Source of the DNA: Polytrichum commune
Lineage: Eukaryota; Streptophyta; Polytrichopsida; Polytrichales; Polytrichaceae
DNA: 64,000 bases
Assembly (NCBI GenBank): GCA_950295325.1
Contig: OX485808.1
Span: forward strand, 31,270,527 to 31,334,526
Direction: 5' to 3'
This document shows, piece after piece, positions 1 through 11,504 of this stretch. The notes under the pieces are model-generated. The model did not search any database. It saw only the letters and a program-made list of their open reading frames with translations, and had not been told where the DNA came from. The first letter of the stretch is position 1, and each line of letters opens with the position of its first letter. A program made the translations under genes and the position numbers.

Positions 1-202
1 ACCGCGGTTTACAATTAGTATTGAGCAAGACAATTAGAATTGGTGACACTAAATATCATATTTAGTGTAGATTTCCATTTCCATAAACATCAAGTGACTC
101 GGATGTAGACTCAAAAGGCACACACTAGAAAAGAAGTGTATCAAAATTGAGGACTGCAAAAAATTCACTAATAAGGTAACCTGAAGAATCACAAATGCAT
201 AC
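1..202 (-). other. Start of intron 2 of the BI-1 gene, containing a dispersed-repeat fragment
   Basis: This stretch follows the exon 2 donor. Positions about 8-75 (tattgagcaagac, then a palindrome around cactaaatatcatatttagtg) match repeats at 29640-29700, 30030-30055, 57370-57420 and 57764-57785, so a mobile-repeat fragment sits inside the intron. Confidence 0.6.
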
Positions 203-1000
203 CTCATTTGTCGAATATGAAGGGGTCGCTGCAAGCCATGTGCTGGCCCCAATGAAACCAATAGAAGTGATGATCCCTCCGATGTGCAATAGTGTATGAA
301 TATAAACGCCCACTGCTGACAAAAGAACAGCGGCAGCCAATGTTGTATATACCTGTAACAAGGGCGGTTCAGAGTCAAATGAGCGTTGATCATACTCTAC
401 CGACAAAATTCAAACAACGTATCCCCATCGAATCATGTTCAAAATCAAACAAAATCAAAAGAAGCCGACCAAGTGTAACTAGGCCCAAAAAGAGGAGGTC
501 AGAAGTTCTTCGAGAGAATTTCAAACCCTGAGATTATTAGAGCAATGCCTCTAACAGCAACTTCACTAAGCCAATTTCAACTCAGCCAGCTTTAACCAAC
601 CACAGACCAAATAACAAGGAAAACACCCCAAGAACCCCATAGGTAGGGATTCCACCACACCCAGTTCAACAAAATCACATCCATGACAAACTCAAGACAT
701 CGGACATCGTAAACCCCGACACGTTTGAAATCAAATAAACACTAGCCCGGTTCCTCATACAAGTCGGATAAGGTTAAGCCATGCTACATCAGCCTCGATT
801 TGCATGACCGTAAACCAAATGCTTCATCCTAATGCAAGCAGGATAAAGAAACACCAGCTGTGCAAGTGATTCAGGGTTCAACGAGCGGATACCTTCTGGA
901 GATGATGCTGCACGGGAGTCGAAATCTTGTGGAAGTTCTTCAACGATGCATAATTCCAGTTGCTCCCGCGGCTCTCGAAAAACGAGTTTACGAACTCCAT
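203..1000 (-). CDS. BI-1: Bax inhibitor-1 family protein, first two coding exons (partial, runs off the left edge)
   Basis: Bax inhibitor-1 (TMBIM6 family) is a multipass ER membrane protein that restrains cell death and tunes ER calcium. Exon 1 is 1000 down to 893 (36 codons) and opens MEFVNSFFESRG, followed by NYASLKNFHKIS and PVQHHLQK, the usual N-terminus of plant BI-1. It ends in a CAG-AAG/GTATCC donor. The intron (353-892) ends TTACAG. Exon 2 is 352 down to 203 (50 codons), begins VYTTLAAAVLLSAVGVYIH and contains the first two hydrophobic segments, including LHIGGIITSIGFIGASTWL. It ends AATGAG/GTATGC. Both exons are whole numbers of codons, so the frame is continuous. The remaining exons, with the rest of the transmembrane core and the charged C-terminus, lie outside the window. 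The ATG at 998-1000 matches the start position of the family. I see no defect in the visible part. Confidence 0.9.
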
Positions 1001-1148
1001 CGCTCAAGGGTTCAAAAACCACCAAACCCTAGAGTGCTCCAAAACCCCCAATCTCAATGGAGAATGGTCCACTATACTTTTGACATACCTCAATTACTTT
1101 AATTAATTCAATGAATTTGGCTGGGGGTAGGGGGACCTAACATCTAGT

Positions 1149-1340
1149 TACAAATGAACCAGTGGAGTTTGACAAATAACCGGTTCAAATTCAAGACTTT
1201 AGGAAAATTACCGATTGATTTAAAGGAATTTGCAAAGTATTATGCATTTTATTTAAGAAAAACCAAGAGGTGTCAACAAGTAACGAGTCTATATTGGAAA
1301 CAATAGGATCTCGACCGATTATGCCCAAAATCCTAGTTGG
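1149..1340 (+). repeat. Dispersed ~190-bp repeat (ttacaaatgaacc family), copy upstream of BI-1
   Basis: It runs from ttacaaatgaaccagtggag to ccgattatgcccaa. The same sequence occurs at 25575-25765 and, inverted, at 26528-26716. Shorter copies lie at 30055-30200 and 57780-57927. It lies about 150 bp upstream of the BI-1 start codon, where it could affect the promoter. No terminal duplication was identified. Confidence 0.7.
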
Positions 1341-2149
1341 ACATTGGCCAATGTAACCTTTCTGGGCCCACACCATTGTTGATGGCAGCTCGTAACCTGG
1401 ATGGAGAGCTAGACGGTGTTGGCACTCCCCGGAGTGTTGCGGAGCCAATATCAGTGGGCATGGACACATTCGTGGAAGTTTCGCAAATCGCGGAGGAGGC
1501 CGTCCGGGATGTCATGCCGCAGCCATCCGCACCAGTGCCAGAACCATTGCCAACTACAACGGATGTGGTTGATGCTCATGTTTCTATAATATAGGTTCAG
1601 TTTACTGTTACAATGCAGGGTTCAGACTTGTAAACTTTGGTCCAATTTGTAACCTGGATGGGAGCTTCCTTTTCACCTAGAAGGATGAACATGTTGTAAC
1701 ATGGGCCTGTGTGTTCAACATAGTTGGAAAAGTTTGAACAATCTGTATGTACATCTTTAAAACTCTTTATGAAATTGTAACAAAGTTGGCCTTTACGCAC
1801 TTGTTTATGTTTTGTTTATGTCCTTGTAGTTGTGAATTTGATGTTCCAGAAAAGGCACATGCCTTATTCCTCGCAATGCTAATATCATTCCGCAAAGCAC
1901 ACTTGAGACATGTAAGAACGGCCAACTCGCATAACCAAACATGCATTCAGATCAACACATGTTACTGCACATACAAGTGAGAAAATAACCCATATTTGGT
2001 GTTTACTTAGCCATCATTTGAGGAGTCTTCACATGCTTACAGTCATACAGAGCACACGTGACTCTGTAAGTATGCTACTATGTAACACGCAATGGAACCC
2101 TACGGCGCCCAACTTGGCCTGAAAACTTTAATCGGTTTCTGGTATGCCT
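1341..2149. other. Intergenic; one GC-rich open frame, otherwise nothing recognised
   Basis: A plus-strand frame at 1337-1594 (85 codons, rich in Pro, Val, Glu and Thr near its end) lies in sequence clearly more GC-rich than its surroundings. It may be part of a MULE or a gene remnant. It has no recognisable domain. The rest is AT-rich and featureless. Confidence 0.3.
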
Positions 2150-2476
2150 TCAGCGGCGCGTTTGAAGGGGGGGGGGGCTCACGACTGGAGGTGGGGTTGT
2201 GAGCTGCCGCACAACCTCTGCATGTCGCCGCCTTAGTCGGGCAGTCTGCGCCGGCGATAGCAACCGCGGAACATCACTTGCTATGGATATGACAGCCGAA
2301 GGGGAATCTGGATTGTTGGACACATGTTGGTCCTCGTTGCATTGCCCAGGAGTTGTTGGAGGCGTGAAGAATTCGTTGTCGCTCGAACTGTCTTCAACGG
2401 GTCCAATGGCATCCGGACATCTACAAAGCCACTTCCAGACAGCCGCGCTAACCCGTATCACATCAAAAAGAGCCAT
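2150..2476 (-). CDS. Small hypothetical protein downstream of the MULE transposase
   Basis: A 108-codon frame on the transposase strand, 216 bp beyond its stop. It begins MALFDVIRVSAAVWKWLCRC and continues with an acidic Ser/Asp/Glu stretch. A Pro/Thr-rich tail ends in an Arg-rich cluster (RLRRRHAEVVRQL). No domain is recognised. It may be an accessory MULE frame, a 3' exon, or a small host gene. A run of ten G at about 2168-2177 lies at the coding end and could be error-prone. The composition (GC-rich, acidic then basic) looks more protein-like than random. Confidence 0.35.
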   Translation of the reverse strand: MALFDVIRVSAAVWKWLCRCPDAIGPVEDSSSDNEFFTPPTTPGQCNEDQHVSNNPDSPSAVISIASDVPRLLSPAQTARLRRRHAEVVRQLTTPPPVVSPPPLQTRR

Positions 2477-2692
2477 GCTAAAGGGAATAAAAACTTGCGA
2501 GAGACTACTATGGCGTTCCGTTCCCTAAAACCTATGCAGACATTGGAGGAGAAGGAAAGACGTCTCGCTGGAAACATGAAAGAGAAAGGCAAGTGGGAAC
2601 CTTATATACCCTAAACCTGACGACGTCATCCCACATGTGGGGCCTGCCGTAACATGTGGGCACCGTGTAACATACAGACTGTCATTGTTTAT

Positions 2693-5600
2693 TTAGGGAC
2701 GTCGTTCCAAAAAGTCTTTCCTGCGCTTCAAGGACATGTTACTGCCGTCATCATTGGGCAAGAAATGCAAGTCTGGTTGGGATGGCTCCACCAACCCATG
2801 CTTGAGTTGAGCTAGCAATGTCTGTTGTTTTCCCCGGACGACGTGAAAGTCAACGAGGAGGTGTCGTAGCAGGAAAGTGTCACCTGTGGCCGCGTCCATG
2901 AACTCTGTTGCAAGGTTCCGCACTTTTTTTTCCATGTCCTCCTCAGATGGTGTCACACGTTGGATGCCTTGAGCTGCATTTGGTGTGGGTGTGATCAAAC
3001 TCGGTCCGGTATCGTAACAATCATCTGGGAAATGAACAATCGGATCCAACATGTTACCACGGCCGCCCTCGGTTGTGCCTGCAAGGGACCCACAGTAACG
3101 TGTAATGGTTCCCTCTGCGAGGCTAGGGTGGAGTATCATGAGCACTTTAATCTGATGTTTGCAGATGTTTCCCTTCATTGCCCATGCGCAATCACAACAA
3201 CCCCACTCACAGTCTGGGTTGTACACAGAGTACGATTTAGCAGCATTGCTCTTCGAGGTTACCAATGCTGGTCCATCACACGCAATGGATAGAGTGACAC
3301 AACTGTCAGGGATTTCTCTCGCTTTGAGCACTGCATTGATAACGAATTGCTCCTGTTTCAAGTTGGGGACGAAGCCGTGTTGCTTCCTCATCGCCTGGTA
3401 CCAATAGTGGGAGAGGATTTCCTCTGTCAACTCGTATATGACCCAATCCAATCGACGTCCGTGTGCTCTTCCTTTTGAGGCTCGCAAAGTGGCCTTCAGG
3501 TTGGAGTGGTAGCTTTCAATTGCCGCATTAGTGTCTTGCCCAGCATATGGCAGGTTACGATGCCCCACAACCACGGGGAGGTCACTCCATTGTGAAGTTG
3601 AACACCACGTGCGACCAAAAAAAATCTTCTTTTGGTAAGTTGCACCACCAAAATGGGTCAAAATTTTATCAAATTGTTTTCATGAGTAGATATACACAAT
3701 ACCTATGACATAGTTAAAAGTGGTAACTAAATTTGATGATTTGTTTTTTTCATAAAACATACCGTTTCTAACTAGAATGATATAGAATTGAACTAAAACA
3801 ATTACTAAAAAAAATAAAGATGACTAAAAATTTCAAAAACATATAAAAAAGATACTATCAATGGTCATGTATATGTAGAAAAAATATCATAAATTTTAAA
3901 ATTATATATGGCATGTAATATAGGGGTAGCAAACTTTGTCCGCACGTGGTGTCAACTTGACAATGAAGTGACCTCCCCGTGCCCACAACCCACATATGGG
4001 TTTTGTCTGCCCATTGTTTGTTGAAGTACGCCCAGAAATTGCTGACAATGGGGAAGCTATCCATAAGAGCATTCAATTGCCGAAGAGCCCAAGGCCCCAC
4101 TTCATCTCCCTGGGGGCACTTTGTATCGTACATAATACGCCCCAATCCCTTTAGCACACCAGCCCGGATAGCATGGTCTTTAATTTTAGCCACCGCTTGT
4201 TTCAACCATGCACGACTAACATGCCACAAACACAATAATACTTTAACTCTTGGCCACACAGATTGCAACCCTCCAATCTCCGCCTGCGCACAATTTGTAA
4301 TGAAAGCATTCGGCATCCAACCTTCTTGCGCTGATGCCAATTTCATGGCGAGCGCCCTCATCCATGGTTCAAGATCAGGTTGCTTGGAACTAGAAGTGAT
4401 AATGTACGCCACGGGCACTCCGTTTAGCCAATCATCAAAGACCATCAAGGTGTACAGCGGAAACTACAACCACAAAGAAAAAGGAAAACATTAGAGCTTA
4501 GGTGATCATACATGTTACAGTGAACACTGGTGTAACATGTGTCTCAGTAAAGTACTTAGCTGTGACAGGCTAGAACTTGACAGTCCATGGAGAATATATG
4601 GAACAAACCTTGTTCTCATTAGTTGCAAACGTGGCATCAATGGAGACAACTTTTTTATGCCCGTGCTTGAGCATCATATCTTGTTGCCAAGACGTTTGGA
4701 TGCCTATCGTGAATGGCATGTTGTCACGTGTAATAGCTCCCCGAACATGTACACCAGACTCTTTATAGTAGAAAACGAGATGGGGATGTTCTTGCACCCA
4801 CATGCGCACAGACTTGGCATCATTGTTGTCACGTTTGTAGGTCTCTATTGCAAGGCGGCCAGTGACGTTACGGATGTCTTGGTCGCAAATGAAGAGATCC
4901 CGAGTGAGGTCCTCACCTCTTTCACACACTTCCAGGAACCTTTTCCTATGTTTTGCCATTATTTGCGGGATAGACAAACCCAGCCGCAAATGTTCCATGA
5001 TGAATTCCCGAACATGCGGTGAGAGATGACTCGAGAATCTGCTCTTATGGCCAGTCTTTGTGGCACCATGGCAGAAGCACCCTTTCAAGTTGACATGCTG
5101 CATCTGGTGGTATGTTACCTCAGCAACCGAGGGCTCAAGGTATAATCGCTTCACAAGAAAACCACATTGGCACACCCTTCGTTGGCCAAATCCCCGCATC
5201 CTCGAGGATGTGCGAGGACCTAAGTGACCCTTACCATTTGGAACGTATTTTCCTTTCGAGTCAAGTTTTCGTTTCTTCTTGTACATATCCTTTGTAACCA
5301 CTGGTATGTGCAAGGCATTGTCATTTGGTCCATACTGGCAGTGATACCTGGGAAGGAGTACAAGTGGTTGACTGGTTAGTCATTAACATGTTACACCACA
5401 AACATGTCTATGTGTTGTAACATTGGAAGATGCAAAATGGAATTGAGATCTCATGTTACAAGCACACTTGAGGATGGCAGAGTAGCTGTTCCAACGGGGG
5501 AACATTAATTTCCCCTGTTCGTTTGATGAAATGCCCTGGCAAACAAATTTGCAGGGAGCATCTGTGCGAGCCTCTTCACCCTTCACAAAATCTTGGACTC

Positions 5601-5889
5601 TTGCCCAGGGTATGTATGCAACCGAGACTGGCGCTTGAGTCCTGGAACCAGACCCCCTCCCTTTCAGCCGGATTTGCGGTGTCCACGTCAGATCACTGTG
5701 CATGAAGGTTCCTGCTTGAGGTATCTGAACCAAACTGCGCAGGCGCTCAAAATCCCCTTTGTGTGCCTCCTGGTATGTGGACTCGTACGAAGGATCCACA
5801 CCCATTGGCATGCGATGACTTGTAACGTGTCCGCCACTATGCAATTCGCTTTCGGAGTGAAGGACGACGCCAGCCACAGAGGATCCCAT
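2693..5889 (-). pseudogene. Mutator-like (MULE) transposase with SWIM zinc finger, interrupted by a hAT-type insertion
   Basis: Exon 1 is 5889-5468, the intron 5348-5467 (GT/AG), exon 2 5347-4609, the intron 4464-4608 (GT/AG), and exon 3 4463-2693 with a 410-bp insertion at 3572-3981. Removing the insertion and one copy of its 8-bp duplication leaves 451 in-frame codons in exon 3 and about 837 aa in all, so the frame was open until the insertion. The N-terminal third holds a Cys-rich DNA-binding-type region. The DDE core has VVSIDATF (first Asp), an FITNCAQAEI block where the family has a second Asp, LLCLWHVSRAW, and NAAIESYH (Glu). A SWIM finger follows (CDCAWAMKGNICKH). The second catalytic Asp reads Asn. 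MULE transposases cut and paste elements with 9-11-bp target duplications. I found no terminal inverted repeats for this element. Confidence 0.85.
3572..3981. mobile_element. hAT-type non-autonomous element (410 bp) inside the MULE transposase exon
   Basis: The ends are inverted repeats of about 40 bp with a few mismatches: left cacggggaggtcactccatt, right (reverse complement) cacggggaggtcacttcatt. It is flanked by the 8-bp duplication CCCACAAC at 3564-3571 and 3982-3989. An 8-bp target duplication is the hallmark of hAT transposition. The interior (3630-3930) is AT-rich and non-coding. Excision would rejoin the transposase frame at ...MWVVG/HRNLPYAG.... Confidence 0.85.
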
Positions 5890-6215
5890 TAAAGTTTAGT
5901 CCTGGTCAAAGTTTTCCGCTCATTTCCCTTCCGCTCATTTCCCGGGCAACACTGGTTCAGCATGCAATGAGATAATATACCTGGAAGCAATGAGTAGCGT
6001 GATGAACATAAAGCGCCAAACACAAGGTAGGGAGTGCACATAGGTGTAACGTGGCTGCCAAAGCACATTGAGAGGACGCCAATCGCTTTGAGTAGATAAA
6101 GACCGCGTGCTGTGAAGACATCATTGTTACGGTCGCATGAGTTTGACAAGAGAGAGTGGAATGTGGCTGCAGAGAGGACTAAGCAGTAAATGAACATATT
6201 TCAATGAGGCAGAAG
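5890..6215. other. Upstream flank of the MULE transposase; nothing recognised
   Basis: This would hold the transposase promoter. No clear TATA box or terminal inverted repeat was found. Confidence 0.3.
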
Positions 6216-6225
6216 CAATGTTTGA

Positions 6226-6530
6226 CTGTAGATCTGATGAGGAATATGGGAAGCAAGTGAAATGTGATGAGGAGTATGGGAAGCAAGTCAGATCTGATGA
6301 GCAATGTGGGAAGCAAGTCAAATGTGATGAGGAGTATGGGAAGCACGTCATATCTGATGAGCAATGTGGGAAGCAAGTCAGATCTGACTTGCTTGATATG
6401 GGAAGCAGGTCAAATGTGATGAGGAGTATGGGAAGCACGTCAGATCTGATGAGGAAGGTGGGAAGCAGGTCAGATCTGATGAGGAGCTTGCGAAGCAAGT
6501 CAGATCTGATGAGGACCTTGGGAAGTGATT
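6226..6530. repeat. Minisatellite, ~30-bp unit, about ten copies
   Basis: Units alternate between gatctgatgaggaatatggg and aatgtgatgaggagtatggg, each followed by aagcaagtc or aagcacgtc. The 30-bp period is a multiple of three, so several frames stay open on both strands. None looks like a real gene. Confidence 0.85.
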
Positions 6531-6589
6531 GTGACCACCATGTGCGAAGTGCACGAACATATACCTTCACAACATCATTCTTGGCTTGG

Positions 6590-7330
6590 CATCACTACAT
6601 GGAAGACACCCAAGTGGCGCCCTAAACCAGATTGTTTAGTAAATGCACATGTTACGATCAATCAGAATCACAAAAGCAAAGGAACACTGATACTCACGCT
6701 CAATGAGGAGGTCTTGTCCGTGTATGCTGACCGAATCATTGCTGAAATCGCATCACACCTTGAACTCACTCTAGTGCAACTGAAAGTTGGAGCCTCTATT
6801 GAATCAGCAGGTTACAGACAATCATCAAGGGTGGGTAGGTGCACGTTTGAAAAGACACACTCCCCGAGGGCGGCATTCTTCCCCGCATGGATGGGTGAGT
6901 GAAGGCCATGGATGGGTGAGTGAGGGCCATGGCCATGGGTGAGTGAAGGCCATGGTCATGGCACCGTGGTGGCATGGGCGGGGACACTGTGGACTTCCGG
7001 CGACAGGGTGGCCGCTGGTACAGCGTGGCCGGCGCCACGGTGGAGAACGCGACAGGCTGGCAGGGAGAGATGACAGCGTGGATGCTGGGAGCACCGGGAT
7101 CACAAGCAGAACCGGGCGGGCCGCGCTGTGCAGGTTTCGAGGACTGACACGGGTCTGCTGTGCCTCGGAGTTCGGGCTGAAATTAAGACATTTGGGTTTC
7201 GTAATGTTAGGGCGTAAGAATTGTGTTGCGGAGCTCAAAAATCGAGCAAAAGCTTAAAACTCCCACACAAAAGCTTTTTGTGTCAAAACATCGTGGCGAA
7301 GAGACCCTGTGTTCCTTCTAGTGTCTTCTC
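6590..7330. other. GC-rich stretch with a short ~22-bp tandem repeat
   Basis: About three copies of a catggatgggtgagtgaagg-type unit lie at 6888-6955. Positions 6960-7170 are markedly GC-rich and could be an old exon or CpG-rich repeat. No domain is recognised in any frame. Confidence 0.4.
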
Positions 7331-7334
7331 CAAG

Positions 7335-7560
7335 TGTGAGCAAGAATCACCAACCACTCTTAATTGCGTCCTAGTCCAAGTGGGGGATTCTTCTTCACAC
7401 ACACAACTTCACCATTCACATGTGCACTTTAATTCAACGAATGTGGGCGAAGTGGTGTGTACAACACCCTTTTTATTAGAGAATGTAAGCACTTACAAAT
7501 GCTTGGTCACATATAATGTCTCTCGACACCAAACCTCTTGAAATTCTGCCATGCACTTCA
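7335..7560 (+). repeat. Dispersed LTR-like repeat fragment beginning TGTGAGCAAGAATCACC
   Basis: It shares its first ~60 bp (tgtgagcaagaatcacc, cctagtc, ggattcttc) with 56635-56700 in segmental copy B. Both start TGTGAG, like the LTR-type elements at 58712 and 43317. The right end was not found. Confidence 0.4.
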
Positions 7561-7827
7561 CCCTTACTTGTTGGTTCTCTACAAGCGGAGAACTCAACTC
7601 CTACACTACCTCTATTGTCGCCCCTTTCACCAAATACCGCCACAACTGTCTATTGCAAACATCCACTTCATCTGTGCCAGTGACTCGTAACCCAATCCAA
7701 CGCTCACACTATCTAGAACCAAGGAAGAAAATACCCCCAATGACATGCAATGACCTCTCATTACTGCCTTCACGTCCTCTGCGGACTTCAACTATGTATC
7801 CTAGACCCCTAATGCAAACATTTACTT

Positions 7828-8121
7828 CAAAACAATATACTTCCCATTGAAGAATTTCATGTTGACGACACAACCGCTATTCTCGTTTTCTTTGTTACTT
7901 AATTCTTCCAAACAAATTGTGGAATAAGGGTTTCGGTACCGAAACCCCTATTCCACGACTTTTTGAGAAAAACAACCAACAAAAAAAACGAGGAAGAAAC
8001 AACCATGAAAGATAATGAAGGCAACCGCTATGGTATCAACATAAAATTGATGAAAAAGAATTTTTTTCTTGAAATAAAGTTGTGGAATAGGGGTTTCGGT
8101 ACCGAAACCCTTATTCCACCC

Positions 8122-8156
<35 letters not shown>

Positions 8157-8790
8157 TTTTTGGTTTGTTTTTGTTTTTTGTTGTTGTTCTGAAAGTTGTG
8201 GAATAGGGGTTTCGGTACCGAAACCCCTATTCCACAACTTTCCTTCAAACAATATACGTCTCAGTAAATAATTTCATGTTGACGCCATAACCGGTGTCCT
8301 CATTTTATTTATGTTCATTCTTGAAAGAAAATTATGGAATAGGGGTTTCGGTACCGAAACCCTTACTCCACAATTTTTTTTCAAACAATATACTTCTCAG
8401 TAAATAATTTCATGTTGACGCCATAGCCGGTGTCCTCATTTCTTTTCCATGTTTATTCTTGAAAAAATATTGTGGAATAGGGATTTCGGTACCGAAACCC
8501 CTATTCTACAACTTTATTCAAAAAAATATTTTTGCCCTTCACCAATTTATTTTGATACTACAATGAATGTCCTCAATTTTCTTCCATGCGTATTTGTTAA
8601 AAGAATGTTGTAGATTAGGGGTTTCGGTACTATTTTAGAAGAACTACTCTTAATTTGTCAATTTTAAGTACAAGGGTTACCCATCTCCCTCAGATTTTAC
8701 CATGTTTATTTCTAAAAGAAAAGCTTTAGAATGGGGATTTCGGTGCCAAAACCCTTACTTCAAAGTTTACTTGAAAATAAATATTATCTT
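7828..8790. repeat. Array of palindromic repeats centred on GGTACC, with ~90-130-bp spacers
   Basis: Seven palindrome sites have centres at 7935-7940, 8098-8103, 8214-8219, 8350-8355, 8488-8493, 8626-8631 (right arm lost) and 8742-8747 (decayed, GGTGCC). The best have ~19-bp arms (gtggaataggggtttcggt and its complement). Spacers carry a shared motif (aatttcatgttgacgccata...ggtgtcctcatt). The spacer between the first two palindromes carries that motif in the opposite orientation. The third unit contains a run of 30 A (8123-8152). Decay increases to the right. Confidence 0.85.
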
Positions 8791-9360
8791 TAGCAAACTA
8801 TTCAATTGTTTTCTAGTCTATATGTGTTTTTTGTTTTATATCAAAATGTTAATGTTATGTCAATTATACAGTCATGTAGGTGGCCTTTATTCGTTTTTGC
8901 ATTGAACTTTAAATGTCAAGCATACTTCATTTTATAGTTTAGTTTATTTATTTATTTGAAGTTACTTATAATATACATTTGATGTTTTGTTGTATAGTGG
9001 ATGATTATTTGTTGTATGATCTTTTTCACTTATTATAGGCTTTAATTTGGTTGTTAATATCTATGATAACATTTTGGCAAACACCGACATTAAAAAAATA
9101 TAAAAAAAAGAAGTTAGAGAAAATAAATTTCAACTATATCATCAATGGCTTGAGAATTCGACCTCTTTCTAATTCTTGTTTATCCATTTTTATATGCCAA
9201 TTGGAGCCATTGCCTTTGGGTACGGTATTTTTAAGAAGTCACTTTTCCGAGATGAGGATTTGATGGTTTTTAAAGATAAAATGTTTTGGCTATGGGAGGG
9301 TAACTACCGAGTTATAGCATGAAGATTGTACATATAGAAAGTTCATGTTGATGAGAAAGA
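8791..9360. other. AT-rich intergenic sequence
   Basis: Nothing recognised beyond general AT-richness. A weak open frame at about 9240-9360 may belong to the remnant that follows. Confidence 0.4.
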
Positions 9361-10770
9361 ATGATATTATATTATGAATTGTATATGCCTTAATGCGATG
9401 AATGTGACTGACATTCTTTTCGATGTCATGATAGACGTCAATAGGTTAGGCCTAAAGCCTATTGATTTCAATTTTTTTTTGTCAAATGCATTGAATTTTA
9501 TATTTGCAAATTTATTTATATCAGATTCACGAAAATTGGTCACGTGAAGATCAATTTGGTTCATAAAATCCATCGTATTCGGAGCTTTGGGACTTTGAAG
9601 CTATAAGAATTTAAAAATCTTTTGTCCCCTGACGATTATACTAAGTGTGAGAAGAAACGCCCATTGACTACATGGTATTATCTTACTGTAGACATTTTTG
9701 CAGCTTTCATCTACAATGTGAGTATTTAAAATTTCAATGTCTACATCAATTTCATGCTCTTATATTATATTATATTATTCTTTTAAATTAAAAATTTTCA
9801 ATATTTTTTGTATCATAATATTGTTGGAGCATCAAAAGAGGCATGTTGTGAGGACATGGACAATATTATATTGGCCCGAAGATCTCCTAGGCTTGAATTG
9901 GAGGCTATAGCAAATGCGATGAGGAAAACAGTGAAAGCATATAGGTTAAAAGACTTTGATAAATTCATTGCAGTTGCGGATCCCGCAAATGACAATGATT
10001 TTGTGAAATAGATAAGTCTTTATATTATTCATTTGATTTTTGTAATATGTTTTGTTTCATTGTATATTTTATATATTCAATATTGTTTTCAAGTAAATGG
10101 GCATTGGAGTTTTAATCCTAAATTAGAAATAACCTTGGACATATTGCAAAAAATTGCAACAACTCTGGTGAATGACAAGTATAAAGTGAAATGGTTGAAG
10201 TTGTGGAATTCATCTCCGATGATACGCGAGGCTTTGCGTTTTTTGCCTCCAAATTTTATAGACAATGACCTTGATTTGTGGTTGGTGAAAACATCATTTT
10301 GAGCTTAGGTAATATTATGAATTATAATTGTAAATGCATTTATGGTTATGAAAACATCATAAGTATTATATAGCGTTTGTATTTGTTAAAATAGTTATTT
10401 GACATAACGTTTTATGTATGAATTTTAATTTATAGTTGAAAGAGGGTGTCATCAATGAGTTTCATGACATTCTACCACAATTGGGTGATGTGGTTTGGGA
10501 TAACGTCCTTTGTGTGATTCATTGCCACCTCCTATTGTCCATAGCTTGCAATCAATTAACATAGCATGCGAAGATGATGACAAATCTATTCAAAAAGTTG
10601 CAAGGAAATTTCGCTTAAATGTGTAAGTTTGTTGGTTTAAATGATTTTAAAATTTTGGTTTTTCTTATGGATGATTTAGTATTCCACCAATTGTTTCTAA
10701 TATTTTTTGTTATTGTGTGTAGAAATTTGAAGGGAGCAATGGCCCCCCCTCATTAATTGATTCTCCCTGT
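9361..10770 (+). pseudogene. Remnant of an unrecognised multi-exon gene
   Basis: Protein-like blocks line up on the plus strand. 9808-10008 holds ILARRSPRLELEAIANAMRK and FIAVADPANDNDF. 10096-10300 holds WSFNPKLEITLDILQKIA and REALRFLPPNFIDNDLDLWL. 10433-10621 follows a TATAG acceptor, holds EGVINEFHDILPQLGDVVWD, and closes at a GTAAGT donor after an apparent one-base frameshift (VARKFRLN). A further block from 10721 follows TGTGTAG. Upstream, 9364-9560 also reads as a degraded coding block. I do not recognise the family. It is either a transposon protein or a host pseudogene. The exon-like blocks separated by plausible splice signals are the main evidence. Confidence 0.35.
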
Positions 10771-11504
10771 GTATGCCGAGTCTAAGGCGATACGGTTAGC
10801 AACCGTCATTACACCTCCAAGGCGAAGTAGATCTAAACATTATGATCTTCGTATCTTGACATTCATGAATATAGAGGCAGAGGAATGTAGTGTTTGTGTT
10901 TGTAATAATAAGGAGAATAATAGATAATAAAATATAAATAGAATATAAATGCATGAAGAGGTCTTGCACATGACTTGGTATATATGTGCACATGTTTTTT
11001 GTTTTTGTGTGGCAATTATTTAGTTTACCCTAAACCCTAACCACTAAGAGTGATTTGTGTGATCATTGTCTAAAATTCCTAAACCCTAATGATTTCCACA
11101 ACATCATTGTTTTATAGCTTTCACTTTGTTTCAAATGTTCATATGAATTGGAGCAATCAATTGGCAAGTTAGTTTTCGGCAGGGAACATATGTTGATGTT
11201 TGAGCTCCAAATATGTGGTAATAGGATACCAAACCCACGGTGATGGATATGTTTCTTGAATTTTTCTCACCCTAATCCGCTCATTAGTTACTGCTCACTG
11301 CTCATCGCTCACTGCTCACCGCTCATATAATAGCGCTCCCCCCCTCTAGACTATAGTCTATGACCATCTTTCAAAAACATTCACTCATTTCTTAACAACC
11401 TATTCACTTTCTTTCTTGCTCTTACTTTTTATAGTTTCTTGCAAGTTGTATTTCTTTCAGGTAACATCATTCTTCACTTAGAAGGAGGTCCTAACTAATG
11501 TTCT
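10771..11504. other. Intergenic with short telomere-like and simple repeats
   Basis: Short CCCTAAA-type runs lie at 11024-11040 and 11074-11090. A degenerate gctcactgctcatcgctc repeat lies at 11285-11325 and resembles 53895-53925. No gene seen. Confidence 0.5.

Noticed and set aside
6590-6625. Short EDTQVAP match to the NB-ARC exon of the NLR gene
   Set aside because: Only seven residues agree, with no flanking similarity; likely chance.
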